This document shows, piece after piece, positions 1 through 35,520 of a stretch of 57,091 nt of DNA. How positions within the stretch are numbered: position 1 is the stretch's first letter; each line of letters opens with the position of its first letter. A program made the position numbers and the translations under genes. This DNA is from Nemertoderma westbladi. Taxonomy: Eukaryota > Xenacoelomorpha > Nemertodermatida > Nemertodermatidae. The stretch covers positions 1 through 57,091 of the forward strand of contig JAUCBJ010000058.1 of the NCBI GenBank assembly GCA_032718475.1. The letters are read 5' to 3'. A model generated the notes under the pieces. It was not told the origin of the DNA and searched no databases. It was given only the letters and a program-made list of their open reading frames with translations.

Positions 1-295
1 CACACATCCAATGGCTGTTTCCATGTCAGCAACCAGCTGTTAGATGTCGTAATATGAATCATCACGGCTAAGCTGTGAAAGGTAGTTGGTGCATTACAGG
101 TTTTTTGCCTTACCATGTCCGCCAAAACACGTAGCAGAATTACTTTTATGTCCGTTAAAACACCTGTAAAGGTACCTTGCGGGCGAGGGGAATATATATA
201 CAGTCAGAGAACCCTTTTAGAGTATTCCAGCGCCTGGGGGGGAACTGGCCAGCAAAGGCAAACGTATCAGTTATCCCACAAAAGCTTTTACAACA
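1..295. other. Intergenic DNA, nothing recognised
   Basis: No coding, RNA or repeat signal could be recognised here. Short open frames carry no familiar motif. Confidence 0.5.
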
Positions 296-737
296 TCTAC
301 TCCCCAATGGTGGCTGAATCACATCTACTCCCAAGGCACAATGGTTAACATCTACTCCATATTGGGGCTACATCACATCTACTCCCAAGGCCCAATGGCG
401 ACTGCGCCACATCTACTCGCCAATAGTGGCTGCATCACATCTACTCCCAAGGCCCAATGGTCAACATCTACTCCCCTATGGTGGCTACGCCACATCTACT
501 CCCCAATGGAGGCTGTTCCACTTCTACTCTCCAATGGCGACTGCACCACATCTATCCCCAATGGTGGCTGCGCCACAACTACACCCCAATGGTCAACATC
601 GACTCCCCTATGGTGGCTGCACCACATCTAGGCCTAACCCCCAATGGTGGATGCACCACATCACCCAAACGGTGGCTGAATCACATATACTCCCCAACGG
701 TGCTGCACCACATCTACTCCCCAACTGTGGTTGCACC
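296..737. repeat. Minisatellite, irregular unit of about 27 bp
   Basis: The phrase CCAATGGTGGCTGC followed by CACATCTACTCC recurs about 16 times with substitutions and indels. Several frames stay open across it (for example 341-631 and 426-824) because the unit is near a multiple of three. The peptides are low-complexity repeats without a domain, so it is called non-coding. Confidence 0.85.
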
Positions 738-2808
738 ACTTCTACTCCCCAACTTTATAAACCTAACGTAGACAAATGTATTCAGTGGTTTATCAATAAC
801 ACTACCAGCCTACCTGTACTGTAAAGTTTATCCTGGAAATATTATTATCTCATTGGACAATCCATCTTTGGAATACCCAATCAAAATTCTCAATATCGCT
901 TTGCCAAAGCATTTAAATAACCATATTTCCTATATCAGGTAGTCATCATGTCAATACCTGAAAACACGGCATCTAAAATCGTTCATTGAAGCCTTCTACT
1001 ACAATTATCCAATCAGAATCGGTAATTTATAAGTAAAGGAAGTGTGATAGTGCCTCAATTGGATGAAACCAACTATAATTAGTTAAAATTATGCAATTCG
1101 TAGTGAAATAAATTCAGTGTATACAAAAATATACAGTCGGCCGGAGAGGGTTAAAATAGCACTAAACTTGTAATACCGCTCAGCCGGTACTATAATACAG
1201 TAATAATTGGCAGTAGCTGCTACTTGAATATTAGAAATGTGACCTGGTCACCGGTAAACCCTACTTAATGAAGTAAATCTGCAATACTCAGATACTGCTA
1301 TAGGCTGAGTGCTTACATCTGAGTGCTTGCAATCTGCCGAGGTTGTAATTGTAAACAGCATTTTATCAATCTTCCCCTTTTTGAATTTAATTAATTGTAG
1401 TGTCAAAAGAGGCGCAAGACTCTCCGCTTTCAATTGATATAAGTCACATGTTAAATGATTGAGATTTAATGTGTATTTGAATGGATCGAAAATCGCTGTC
1501 CGTAGAAACCAAGATAAAAAATTACCAGATCACTGCGTAATGAAGTCAAATATGTAGCAGCCAATGACAGCCGATTTTAAAAATTGGCCACCCGCGCTTA
1601 CTTAATTAAACCCGCCATTTCGAACGTTTCCTCGCGGGGTGTGTTTTTTACGAATAACACACCCCGCCACTCAATTCAAGGCACCTTCTTACCCCTTATT
1701 CATTTGTTTCTAGCCCAACAATTTTTTCGCGCACCAACCCTATTATAACGCGACGTAATTCCAATATTTCCACAGACCGACAACGTTCAGTTTTGGAGAC
1801 TCAAACTAAATACGATAGTCTATCTAATTAATCTGGGAACTGCGGAAATGGTAACAACAAGGAAAATTATAGTTCACCCTTACGTGAATTTGTAGTTTAC
1901 TCCATTATGCCGTTCTGGAATTCCTCAGACTAAAAACCCAGGTTACAGAAGGGCTGAAACGAATCATAACAATAAATAAATGAATTAGTATATGTACAGG
2001 TTATAAGAAATAAAACAGTGATGTGAAACACTTAATAAGGAGAAATTAATAACTATTTATTTTACAAAAAGAAGGTACAGTACTATTTTTTTGTCCGACT
2101 TTGTTTATGAATTGCGGATTAAAAAGAGGACAAAAAATGATTTCTTTTTGTAGAAGATGTTGTTTTCTTTTACATAAAAATGCGGACAAAAACGACATTT
2201 TGCCCAAAATCAACCAACATTTAGAATATACTAATATTAATTATGAATATATTAAATACAATTATTGGAAGTTGACGGTATATTGAGCACACCAGTAGCT
2301 ACCATTTAATCTTTCTTTAAAATATTCCTTTCTGAATTAGAAGTAGGCCTACTGTAACAAAGTTATCGCAAATTTGATGTCAATTCTGCACCATTGTGTA
2401 ATTAAATAACAATAGTTAATATTAATTAGCAACTGTGTTAGTGGAGGTGATATTCCAGAACGTTAATAAAATAATCTTACCAAAAATTTGATTAAACTAG
2501 TTACTTATTCAAAAGATCCTACAACTAAACATTTTATTTATAAATTTATTAATAATTACCATCGTACAGTAATTAATCATTTTATAGAATAAATAATGCG
2601 AAATCAACAGAAAAATATTCCAGATAGTTGATTGGATAAATGTTTTATTACCGCATTTTTGCGGATAAAAAAGTGAATTTTTAAAAGAAAAAATACAAAT
2701 TCTATAGGATTTGGAACTAAAAGTGAAAATCCCTTTATTGTTCACATGGGCGAATTGAAGTGCTTTAAATAAGTTAATTAAACGAAATAATTAATAAATA
2801 ATTATTTA
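738..2808. other. AT-rich intergenic DNA with one short hairpin
   Basis: No gene recognised. A perfect 12-bp inverted repeat (GCGGGGTGTGTT, loop of 10) lies at 1634-1667 in otherwise AT-rich DNA. It could be a remnant of a small palindromic element. Confidence 0.4.
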
Positions 2809-2950
2809 TTACATGGGGAAAAAAAACGTAGGCCCTAGAACTTTTTTTTTTATTATTATCGAGGAATTTTATTTACCGAGCGCCAGTGAGGTTAATAAAG
2901 GGTCGAGAGAATATTTAAAAAAAAATGTTCTACGTTTTTTTCCCATGTAA
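2809..2950. mobile_element. Short MITE-like inverted-repeat element
   Basis: The ends are near-perfect inverted repeats of about 25 bp. The left arm begins TTACATGGGG, followed by an A-run, CGTAG and GAAC. The right arm is its reverse complement ending CCCATGTAA. The 142-bp length and lack of coding sequence fit a non-autonomous DNA transposon. The superfamily is not identifiable. Confidence 0.55.
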
Positions 2951-3324
2951 TACGTCATTTTATTCTTAAATTGGTACTTTTTTTGTAGCTAAATTCTGTA
3001 ATGAAACATAGCAATATATACTACAGTACAGTAGTGTTACAAAATAAATTGAAATGCAGTATTTTACTATAGGCCTAGGCCTATTGCTTCCATAGTTACT
3101 GCGATTCATACTCTCGAATTACTCCTGTACTCTTCAACTCTCGATGTTGCCTTACTCAATAAAATAATTTAGTGTTCTGGAATATTTATTACGTAACTAG
3201 AGAGCCGCTTAACTACATAAACTAATATTGGATATTGAGTTCCGTTTTGGTGTACGCCGCACAGACACTAAAGTTGCAATAACTTTTGTGTGTTTGAATG
3301 GATTTTGCTCAAATTACTTGCAAA

Positions 3325-3521
3325 CCTTTTCTACGTCGATGCTCTTTCACCAGATGTAATAAAATTCAAAAAATTCCACCAAAAATATTTTACTTTACTT
3401 TTTTTCGCCGTGAGAAAAAGTAAAATCAATGCAATCCTATTGATTACTTTTTTCCATAGGGAAAAAAGTGAATCTTTTTCTACCGATTTTGGGGTATATT
3501 CGAGCGAAAAAGTGACAATTT
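3325..3521 (+). repeat. Dispersed repeat, copy 1 (second copy at 31333)
   Basis: This block matches 31333-31535 in the same orientation, with substitutions and small indels. Shared landmarks are TCGATGCTCTTTCA, AATTCCACCAAAAATATTTT and GGGGTATATTCGAGCGAAAA. An uncharacterised interspersed repeat is the simplest reading. No coding potential was seen. Confidence 0.7.
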
Positions 3522-3556
3522 GAATGAATGGGAGAATCTTTTAGGCCCGTTAAGCC

Positions 3557-3617
3557 AAGGAATGCCTGTTCACCACCATGGCGATCTTCCACAGTAAACC
3601 CTTCCACTCTGTTTCCC
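3557..3617 (-). repeat. Solitary inverted monomer of the 63-bp minisatellite
   Basis: The reverse complement of this stretch is one unit of the 4587-6846 array (GGAAACAGAGTGGAAGGG, TTTACTGTGGAAGATC, ATGGTGGTGAACAGGCATTC). It sits alone about 1 kb upstream in the opposite orientation, so it may be a progenitor or a transposed monomer. Confidence 0.8.
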
Positions 3618-3825
3618 AAGTTGCCTTGGTTCCCATTTATCGACCACTGAAGGATGAAAGCCGGGGTTGGGCTAGGCTGCAGCATTTAAAGCACTGTGCC
3701 CAAACAGTGCTTAAGTGATTAATTATTATATAATCTGATAATTACAATTACCATGTTCGAGACGAGATCGCACGACCTAAGAGTGTACACCATGTCCTGG
3801 AATATAGTGTCGTTATTCTGGTACA

Positions 3826-3841
3826 CCCCCCCCCCCCCCCC
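3826..3841. repeat. Poly-C tract (16)
   Basis: A pure run of 16 C. Its exact length should be distrusted because of homopolymer sequencing error. Confidence 0.9.
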
Positions 3842-4082
3842 TCAAATTTTTCTACAAATCTTAATGAGATTGTATGAAATTTGAAACAGAGATAATTTCA
3901 CCTCCCTCCTCCTCCATGGGTGAGCCAGATGTATAAGAAAACTGTACTGTAGCTAGTATAAAAATTTGTGGGTGGTATTATGTAATATGTACTGTACCTG
4001 TGATGCTATGAATGTAAATTTCATTACAGATGCTGTAAGTTTCAATACTACTGTACATAATTGTGTGCAAAGTAGCACTTTG

Positions 4083-4166
4083 CAGCGTTATGACCCGAGT
4101 TTATTTATCTACCGAGCGAGCGCAGCGAGGGAGGTTTACATAAATAAACAAGGGTCTTTAACGCTG
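4083..4166. mobile_element. Tiny inverted-repeat element (84 bp)
   Basis: The left end CAGCGTTATGACCCGAGTTT mirrors the right end, which reads AAGGGTCTTTAACGCTG on the plus strand and extends through TAAATAAAC. The arms are about 25 bp with few mismatches around a GAGCGAGCGCAGCGAGG centre. It is MITE-like and has no coding capacity. Confidence 0.5.
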
Positions 4167-4586
4167 AAAAGTGACCTTAGCAAGCAATGTTGTATGTAAT
4201 TTTGTTACATTATCTCAACTTATCAGCGTTCGTTATGTGAAGAAATGATTTTATGGATGCTCATTTAAACATTTTAATCATGAACTATATCGAATATAAG
4301 TGAAATTTATTAACATGTACACAGTATTAATTATACATTTAAATCTAATTAAAGTTTATTATTGTTATCTCCTGCATGGTTGTGATAAATCTTTGATCCA
4401 TCTTGACTATAGTCGACTGAAGCAAACTGAGTCACCGTCTATGTCCGTTAAGTTTTACTGAAGACTGTCCCCATTTTCTTTGGTCATTGTCTCTATGGAC
4501 GTTTAGACATAATGGATTACAGTACATACAGTATTCCGGTAGTTCCATCATTGCAAACTGGATAACATAGCAGCACGCCAGGCAAT

Positions 4587-6846
4587 GAGGTGAACAGGCA
4601 TTCCCTTGGAAAACAGAGTGGAAGGGTTTACTGTGGAAGATCACCCATGGTAGTGAACATGCATTCTTTTGGGAAACATAGTGGAAGGGTTTACTGTGGA
4701 AGATCACCCATGGTGGTGAACAGGCACTCCTTTTGGAAAAGGAGTGGAAGGGTTTACTGTAGAAGATCACCCATGTTGGTGAACAGACATTCCTATAGGA
4801 AACAGAGTGGAAGGGTTTACTGTGGAAGATCACCCATGGTGGTGAAAAGGCATTCCTTTAGGAAACAGAGAGGAAGGGTTTACTGTGGAAGATCACCTAT
4901 GGTGGTGAACAGGCATTCCTTTAAGAAACAGAGTGGAAGGGTTTACTGTGGAAGATTACCCACGGTGGTGAACAAGCATTCATTTAGGAAACAGAGTGGA
5001 AGAGTTTACTGTGGTAGATCACCCATGGTGGTGAACAGGCATTCACTTAGAAAACAGAGTGGAAGGGTTTACTGTGGAAGATCACCCATGGTAGTGAACT
5101 GGCATTCCTATAGGAAACAGAGTGGAAGGGTTTACTGTGGAAGATCACCCATGGTGGTGAAAAGGCATTCCTTTAGGAAACAGAGTGGAAGGGTTTACTG
5201 TGGAAGATCACTTATGGTGGTGAACAGGCATTCCTTTAGGAAACAGAGTGGAAGGGTTTACTGTGGAAGATTACCCACGGTGGTGAACAGGCATTCATTT
5301 GGGAAACAGAGTGGAAGGGTTTACTGTGGTAGATCACCCATGGTGGTGAACAGGCATTCACTTAGAAAACAGAGTGGAAGGGTTTACTGTGGAAGATCAC
5401 CCATGGTAGTGAACTGGCATTCCTTTGGGAAACCGAGTGGAAGGGTTTACTGTGGAAGATCACCCATCGTGGTGGGTGAACAGGCATTCATTTAGGAAAC
5501 AGAGTGGAAGGGTTTCGTGCGGAAGATCACCCTTCAAGAAGGGTGAACAGGCATTCCATTAGGAAACAGAGGGGAGGGGTTTACTGTAGAAGATACTAGA
5601 AGACTGTAGTTATGGTGGTGAACAGACATTCCATTAGGAAACAGAGTGGAAGGGTTTACTGTGGATGTGGGAGATCCCGCATGGTGGTGAACAGGCATTC
5701 TTTTGGGAACCATAGTGGAAGGGTTTACTGTGGAAGATCACCCATGGTGGTGAATAGGCATTCCTTTAAGAAACATAGAAGAATGGTTTACTGTGGAAGA
5801 TCACCCATGGTGAAGAACAGGCATTCCTTTAGGAAACAGAGAGGAATGGTTTACTATGGAAGATCACCCATGGTGTTGAACAGGCATTCCTTTACTAAAC
5901 AGAGTGGAAGGGTTTACTGTGGAAGATCACCCATGGTGGTGAACAGGTATCCCTTTACTAAACAGAGTGGAAGGATTTAATGTGGAAGATCACCCATGGT
6001 GGTGAACAGGCATTCCTTTAGGAAACAGAGTGGAAGGGTATACTATGGAAGATCACCCATGGTGTTGAACAGGCATTCCTTTACTAAACAGAGTGGAAGG
6101 GTTTACTGTGGAAGATCACCCATATTGTGGTGAACAGGTATCCCTTTACTAAACAGAGTGGAAGGATTTACTGTGGAAGATCACCCATGGTGGTGAACAG
6201 GCATTCTTTTAGGAAACAGAGTGGAAGGATTTAATGTGGAAGATCACCAATGGTGGTGAACAGGCATACCTTTAGGAAACACAGTGGAAGGGTTTACTGT
6301 GAAAGATCACCCATGGTGGAGAACAGGCATTCCTTTAGGCAACAGAGTGGAAGGGTTTACTGTGGAAGATCACCCATGGTGGTGAACAGGCATTCCTTTA
6401 GAAAACAGAGTGGAAGGGTTTACTGTGGCAGATCACCCATGGTGGTGAACAGGCATTCCTTTAGTAAACAGAGTGGAAGGGTTTACTGTGGAAGATCACC
6501 CATGGTGGTGAACAGGCATTCCTTAAGGAAACGGAGTGGAAGGGTTTACTGTGGAAGATCACCCATGGTGGTGAACAGGCATTCCCTTAGGAAACAGAGT
6601 GGAAGGGTTTACTGTGGAAGATCACCCATGGTGGTGAACAGGCATTCCTTAAGGAAACGGAGTGGAAGGGTTTACTGTGGAAGATCACCCATGGTGGTGA
6701 ACAGGCATTCCTTAAGGAAACGGAGTGGAAGGGTTTACTGTGGAAGATCACCCATGGTGGTGAACAGGCATTCCCTTAGGAAACAGAGTGGAAGGATTTA
6801 CTGTGGAAGATCACTTATGGTGGTGAACAGGCATTCTATTGGGAAA
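4587..6846 (+). repeat. 63-bp minisatellite, about 36 units
   Basis: The unit reads GGCATTCCTTTAGGAAACAG, AGTGGAAGGGTTTACTGTGG, AAGATCACCCATGGTGGTGA, ACA. Because 63 is 21 codons, long frames stay open (4590-5495, 5612-5980, 6250-6915) and encode a 21-residue repeat containing GRVYCGRSPMVVNRHS. Several indels (for example at 5470-5610, 5960-6000 and 6120) break the frame, and there is no signal peptide, known domain or splice context. A non-coding minisatellite is favoured over a repeat-protein gene, although a degenerate coding origin is not excluded. Confidence 0.85.
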
Positions 6847-7928
6847 TTACGTCTCAAACATGTTTTAAGTTATCAACGTTTAATAAATAACAAGAGTTCA
6901 AACAACAAAAAGTAAAAACATTTGCACAATAAATATTACATTACACCTGAGTCCTACACTATGCTGTTCTTACCTACATAATTCAAAGGGGTTAAACGCT
7001 TCGCCTACACCTACTTGTAGGAGCCTACTTGTCGTTAGTAAAGGAGCAGGTTACAGAGGCGGTTTGAAAGGAACCAAAACAATAAACGAGAGTAGAGGAA
7101 TATTGTAGAAAACGCCATTTAATTGGGCATCAACAGTCAGACATATAGGCATACCGGCTTACGGTACATGTATGTGTATGCGTAGGTTTTACCCCCTAAT
7201 TTAAATTAACGAAGTTATTTATTTATTTTTATTCCAATCCTTAGAAAATAAAAACAACAATGTTCTGGAACATAGTGGAAAATTTAGAGAATAATTGGGG
7301 AATATCTTCACTATTTTACAGATATTGCAATTATCGGTTTGTCAAATTGGGTTTAATAAAGTAAAAATATTTTTAATTTAAAAAATCACCTCTTCCAGCT
7401 AATTATTAATTGCCGGTATTCTTACTACTGAAAATATTAAAGACTCCCAAAGAATAATTAAGAACTACTTATTCGAAAAATGAACTATTTATGTGCGATA
7501 AAAATGTGTTTTTGTAAATCCAACATTTAAGAACAATGAAGTGCATTGCTATAATAACAGAAATGCATTAAACTTTGGTTAACATTGCTCTCAATCATTT
7601 ACAAATAAATTGTTACAAACACATACCGGTAGTTGGTTATTTTGCAAATAAATTGAAATTTCCAATACCCAAGAAAAATACCTCACTGTATTAAATTTTT
7701 TCGTCATTATTATTTGAGGCAAAATATCGTGTAACATCACCCAGTGCAATACTTTTAGCAAAAGTAAAAGTACCCATACCAAAACACTAACTTAAAAAAA
7801 TATCACTTTTAGAAATACATTTAACCAAATTTTAGAATTGTAAATAAAAATAGTATTTAAAAACTAGATATTATTGGTCCAAAATAACCACAAATGTTCC
7901 AGAACGTGGAAATTAATTTCGTTATAAT
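6847..7928. other. AT-rich DNA between the minisatellite and the SEL1L 3' end
   Basis: No gene recognised. The part next to 7928 must include the SEL1L 3' UTR (minus strand), but I could not place its end beyond the AATAAA that overlaps the stop codon. Confidence 0.4.
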
Positions 7929-32682
<24,754 letters not shown>

Positions 32683-33188
32683 CTTTCTGAATTCCTTGCG
32701 CACCGGTCGCCGTCGCGGTCAGCCAGTCAGCCGGTCGTACCGGTATACCATGTGCAGCGCGACCTTCTCTACGCCCTACGGTATCGGTACACTATTACTG
32801 TTACCGGTAGTACAACTGTACAAGGTAGGCCTATAAGCTTAGGGCAGTAAGTAAGGCAGTAAGGCCAGAAGACCTACCCAATTACTTTGGCAATTTATCG
32901 ACCTACCCAATTACTTTGGCAATTTATCAGATCAGGGACAGGATCAGCATCAGGTTGAATACAGATGTTGGTTAGGTTGGCAGCCTGCCGCCACTTACCA
33001 CCACTCACTGCCCGTAGAACAGTAGAAAGGCTGAAAAGTCAGGCTGTCAGGTTGTGACTGACACATATGCACTAAACAGGGAATCATCATTAACCAATCA
33101 ATTCACCTTGCAAAATAATAGTCGGTGTCCTCCTCTTGGTTTGTTTATGTTTAGCAATTCTATGCTCCAGTCTCAGTAATCTTTTAGG
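32683..33188. other. Upstream region of SEL1L with a 29-bp tandem duplication
   Basis: Presumed SEL1L 5' UTR and promoter side. No TATA box can be defended. Two adjacent 29-bp copies (GACCTACCCAATTACTTTGG then CAATTTATC) lie at 32871-32899 and 32900-32928. Confidence 0.5.
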
Positions 33189-33799
33189 CCCGCCGCACAC
33201 TAGAGATGCAAGATGCACGATGCAAGATAAAAATTTTTTTAGAATACATTGTTTCCTATCAGACTACGCACACAGAGATGCAAGATGCACGATGCACGAT
33301 GCAAGATGCAAAAAAGGACATCCTCAATGTTCTATTTTTGCATCTTGCATCTCGAATTATAGAATACATGGTAGACTATGGGATGCAAGATGAATTCTTT
33401 GAAATATACATTAAAATAATCATAGTAATATTAGCGTGTGTTGCCACCCAATATTATAGTATACTGTACCTCAGTGTGACTAACAGGTTTTCCTTCGCTC
33501 CAATCGCTTTTCTAAACTTGGTGCTACACTTTCGGATGTTTCCATCAATTAGGGACTAAAGTCCAACAAATGTACCAACGGACATGAGAGTATAATTCGC
33601 AAATGTCTGTGGTGTCGGGATCATCTTGCAGTTGATCATATAACAGGTCTCTTTTAATATATTGGATTTATCCAATAATGCTCTTGTGAAATTATATATA
33701 TAATGGGAATAAATGTTAAACACAATAAATAAATAACATAAAAGCTAGCAATATATAAAATATTATACGATGCATCTTGCATCTCTAGTGTACGTCGGG
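33189..33799. mobile_element. MITE-like element with GATGCAAGATGCA ends
   Basis: The left end CCCGCCGCACACTAGAGATG plus CAAGATGCACGATGC mirrors the right end, GCATCTTGCATCTCTAGTG and TACGTCGGG on the plus strand. Inside, GATGCAAGATGCACGATGC motifs repeat. The length is 611 bp and no transposase is encoded. A flanking target duplication is not obvious. Confidence 0.6.
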
Positions 33800-34533
33800 A
33801 ATGATTTTTTGAATCTTGCATATATTGCATCTCTAGTATGTAAGTCTCTAGTAGTAGTCTCTAGTATATTGACGTCCCTGTTTGAAAATATCACGATATA
33901 AATCCAATTTTTTTTCTTAGTTAATCTTAACAATCTTTCTTTGAAGCCAGAAATACAGTTTAATGGGTGAATGAAATATGATCTAATTAAATAACCAATT
34001 GTCAAACTCCTACAAGTAGAACCAAAAGCACAAAACAACATATTGTACTCTAATCGGTCGGTGTAATGCTATACTAAATTTACTACAGTCATACTGATAA
34101 ATATTTTCCACTTGAAATAAATATATATATAAATAAAAACTTGAAAAGAAAATATAAAAGAAAACCAATATTCCTTATTTTCTGAAACTAAAGCAGTTTA
34201 TATATCCTAACATTCTGATTCGTTTGTTTAACCGTTTTGCACTAACCTTTGTTCTTCAGTTAGTTTAATCGTTGTCTTAACATTTATTCCTCAGTTAGTT
34301 CAAACCTTTTACTGCCTGAATTAAAAAAACTTCGTGATAAAAAGTATTTTTTAATCCGATTTTACTGCATAACACATACACTAAATAACATAAAAAATAT
34401 AAATACAAAACTTATTTTGGTATCGAATTCTATACAATGGGCAAAAAAGATACTTTTTTTATTTCGTTTTTAATAAGTACGCCGATTGTATCAAATTTGA
34501 TAGATATTAAATTTATTGGCAATCATAGGCAGT
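33800..34533. other. AT-rich intergenic DNA
   Basis: No gene, RNA or strong repeat recognised. Confidence 0.4.
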
Positions 34534-34639
34534 GTCACAAGTGGGTTACAGCTCGGTCACAAGTGAGTTACAGCTCGGTCACAAGTGTGTTACAGCTCGG
34601 TCACAAGTGGGTTACAGCTCGGTCACGAGTGGGTTACAG
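34534..34639. repeat. 22-bp tandem repeat, about five units
   Basis: The unit is GTCACAAGTGGGTTACAGCT plus CG. Five copies differ at one or two positions. Confidence 0.9.
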
Positions 34640-35167
34640 TTTCGTAATGTTAAAATTTTGGAATAAAACTACATACATACTTGTTGCTAAAGTACTTTAC
34701 GGTGTTCTTTACACACAAGTATGTAAATAGTTATATTTGCTGAAGGTATTATAACCGTACATTCCATTCTCGATTAGACAATAATTAGTTTATCATTTAT
34801 TCGAGTTTTTTGCTGAGGGTGGGTTACAAATTAGTACGAAATGAGAAGAGTTTTGCTATACAGTATTTATAAACATAATAAATCAATTAGTTTGTAATTA
34901 TGTTCGATGCTCAACTACACCCACTGTCGTTTTGTTTCCACATTTACAGACTTTCATCTTTGAAGTTTCGATTCAAAAAGACCCTTACTGACAAAGCGAG
35001 AGGTTATTTTCTAACCATATTGTTGTCCCCCTCCCTAAAACCTGGTTCACAATTGATACTTATCGCACGTTTACTTATCGCTTATCGCTCAATTGTATGG
35101 CTTATTTCGGCTATCATCAAGCATTCATAGCTACTCTACTCGATCCTCAACATGTCCATCATTATAT

Positions 35168-35257
35168 GTTCCCTACAGGCGCCTCCTAGTAGCCCAACGT
35201 GGTATTCAATACCAGGGACCTGTCCTGTGGAATTCTTTACCGAACTCTATTCGTTAA
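35168..35257 (+). pseudogene. C-terminal scrap of a LINE ORF2
   Basis: One frame reads RGIQYQGPVLWNSLPNSIR and a stop. The IRYQGP/LWNSLP signature is typical of the extreme C-terminus of CR1/Jockey-type LINE ORF2 proteins. Sequence further upstream (34900-35130) may be decayed LINE or host DNA and cannot be assigned. Confidence 0.55.
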
Positions 35258-35261
35258 AAAG

Positions 35262-35520
35262 TAAAGTAAAGTAAATTTTCTTCGGCCACTAGGCCAGGGA
35301 ATACGCACAAAGTCTGCCGACTTATTTCCAGTGCGGTCCCCCCAGAACTTTACTCCCCAGAGGAAACTCTTGTACTCATTTAGCTACCACTTAAGGATGC
35401 AAGGCAGAGATGCGCCCTGGCTGGTCCCTTTAAAGCATTCGTGCCGAAACGAAAACTGCCCTGGCCCATGTGAGGATCGAACCCACGACCTACAGGAGAT
35501 GTGAATTCAATGCAACCACT
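35262..35520 (-). mobile_element. tRNA-derived SINE, body and part of head
   Basis: On the minus strand the SINE reads box B (GTCGTGGGTTCGATCCTCAC), body (GGGCCAGGGCAGTTTTCG) and a tail of TTTACTTTAC repeats. The remainder of the head, with box A (TTGGTGTAGTGGTTGCA), is displaced to about 37353-37375 by the LINE inserted at 35521-37310. It matches the partial copy at 31070-31315. Confidence 0.8.

Noticed and set aside
341-824. Small repeat-encoded proteins in the 27-bp minisatellite
   Set aside because: Several overlapping frames are equally open, as expected of a short repeat lacking stops.
4590-5495. 301-residue repeat protein
   Set aside because: The open frame follows from a 63-bp unit. 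Neighbouring segments are frameshifted and there is no domain, signal peptide or splice context.
32683-32703. SEL1L start seven codons upstream
   Set aside because: That codon is GTG. The ATG at 32682 directly precedes a convincing signal peptide.
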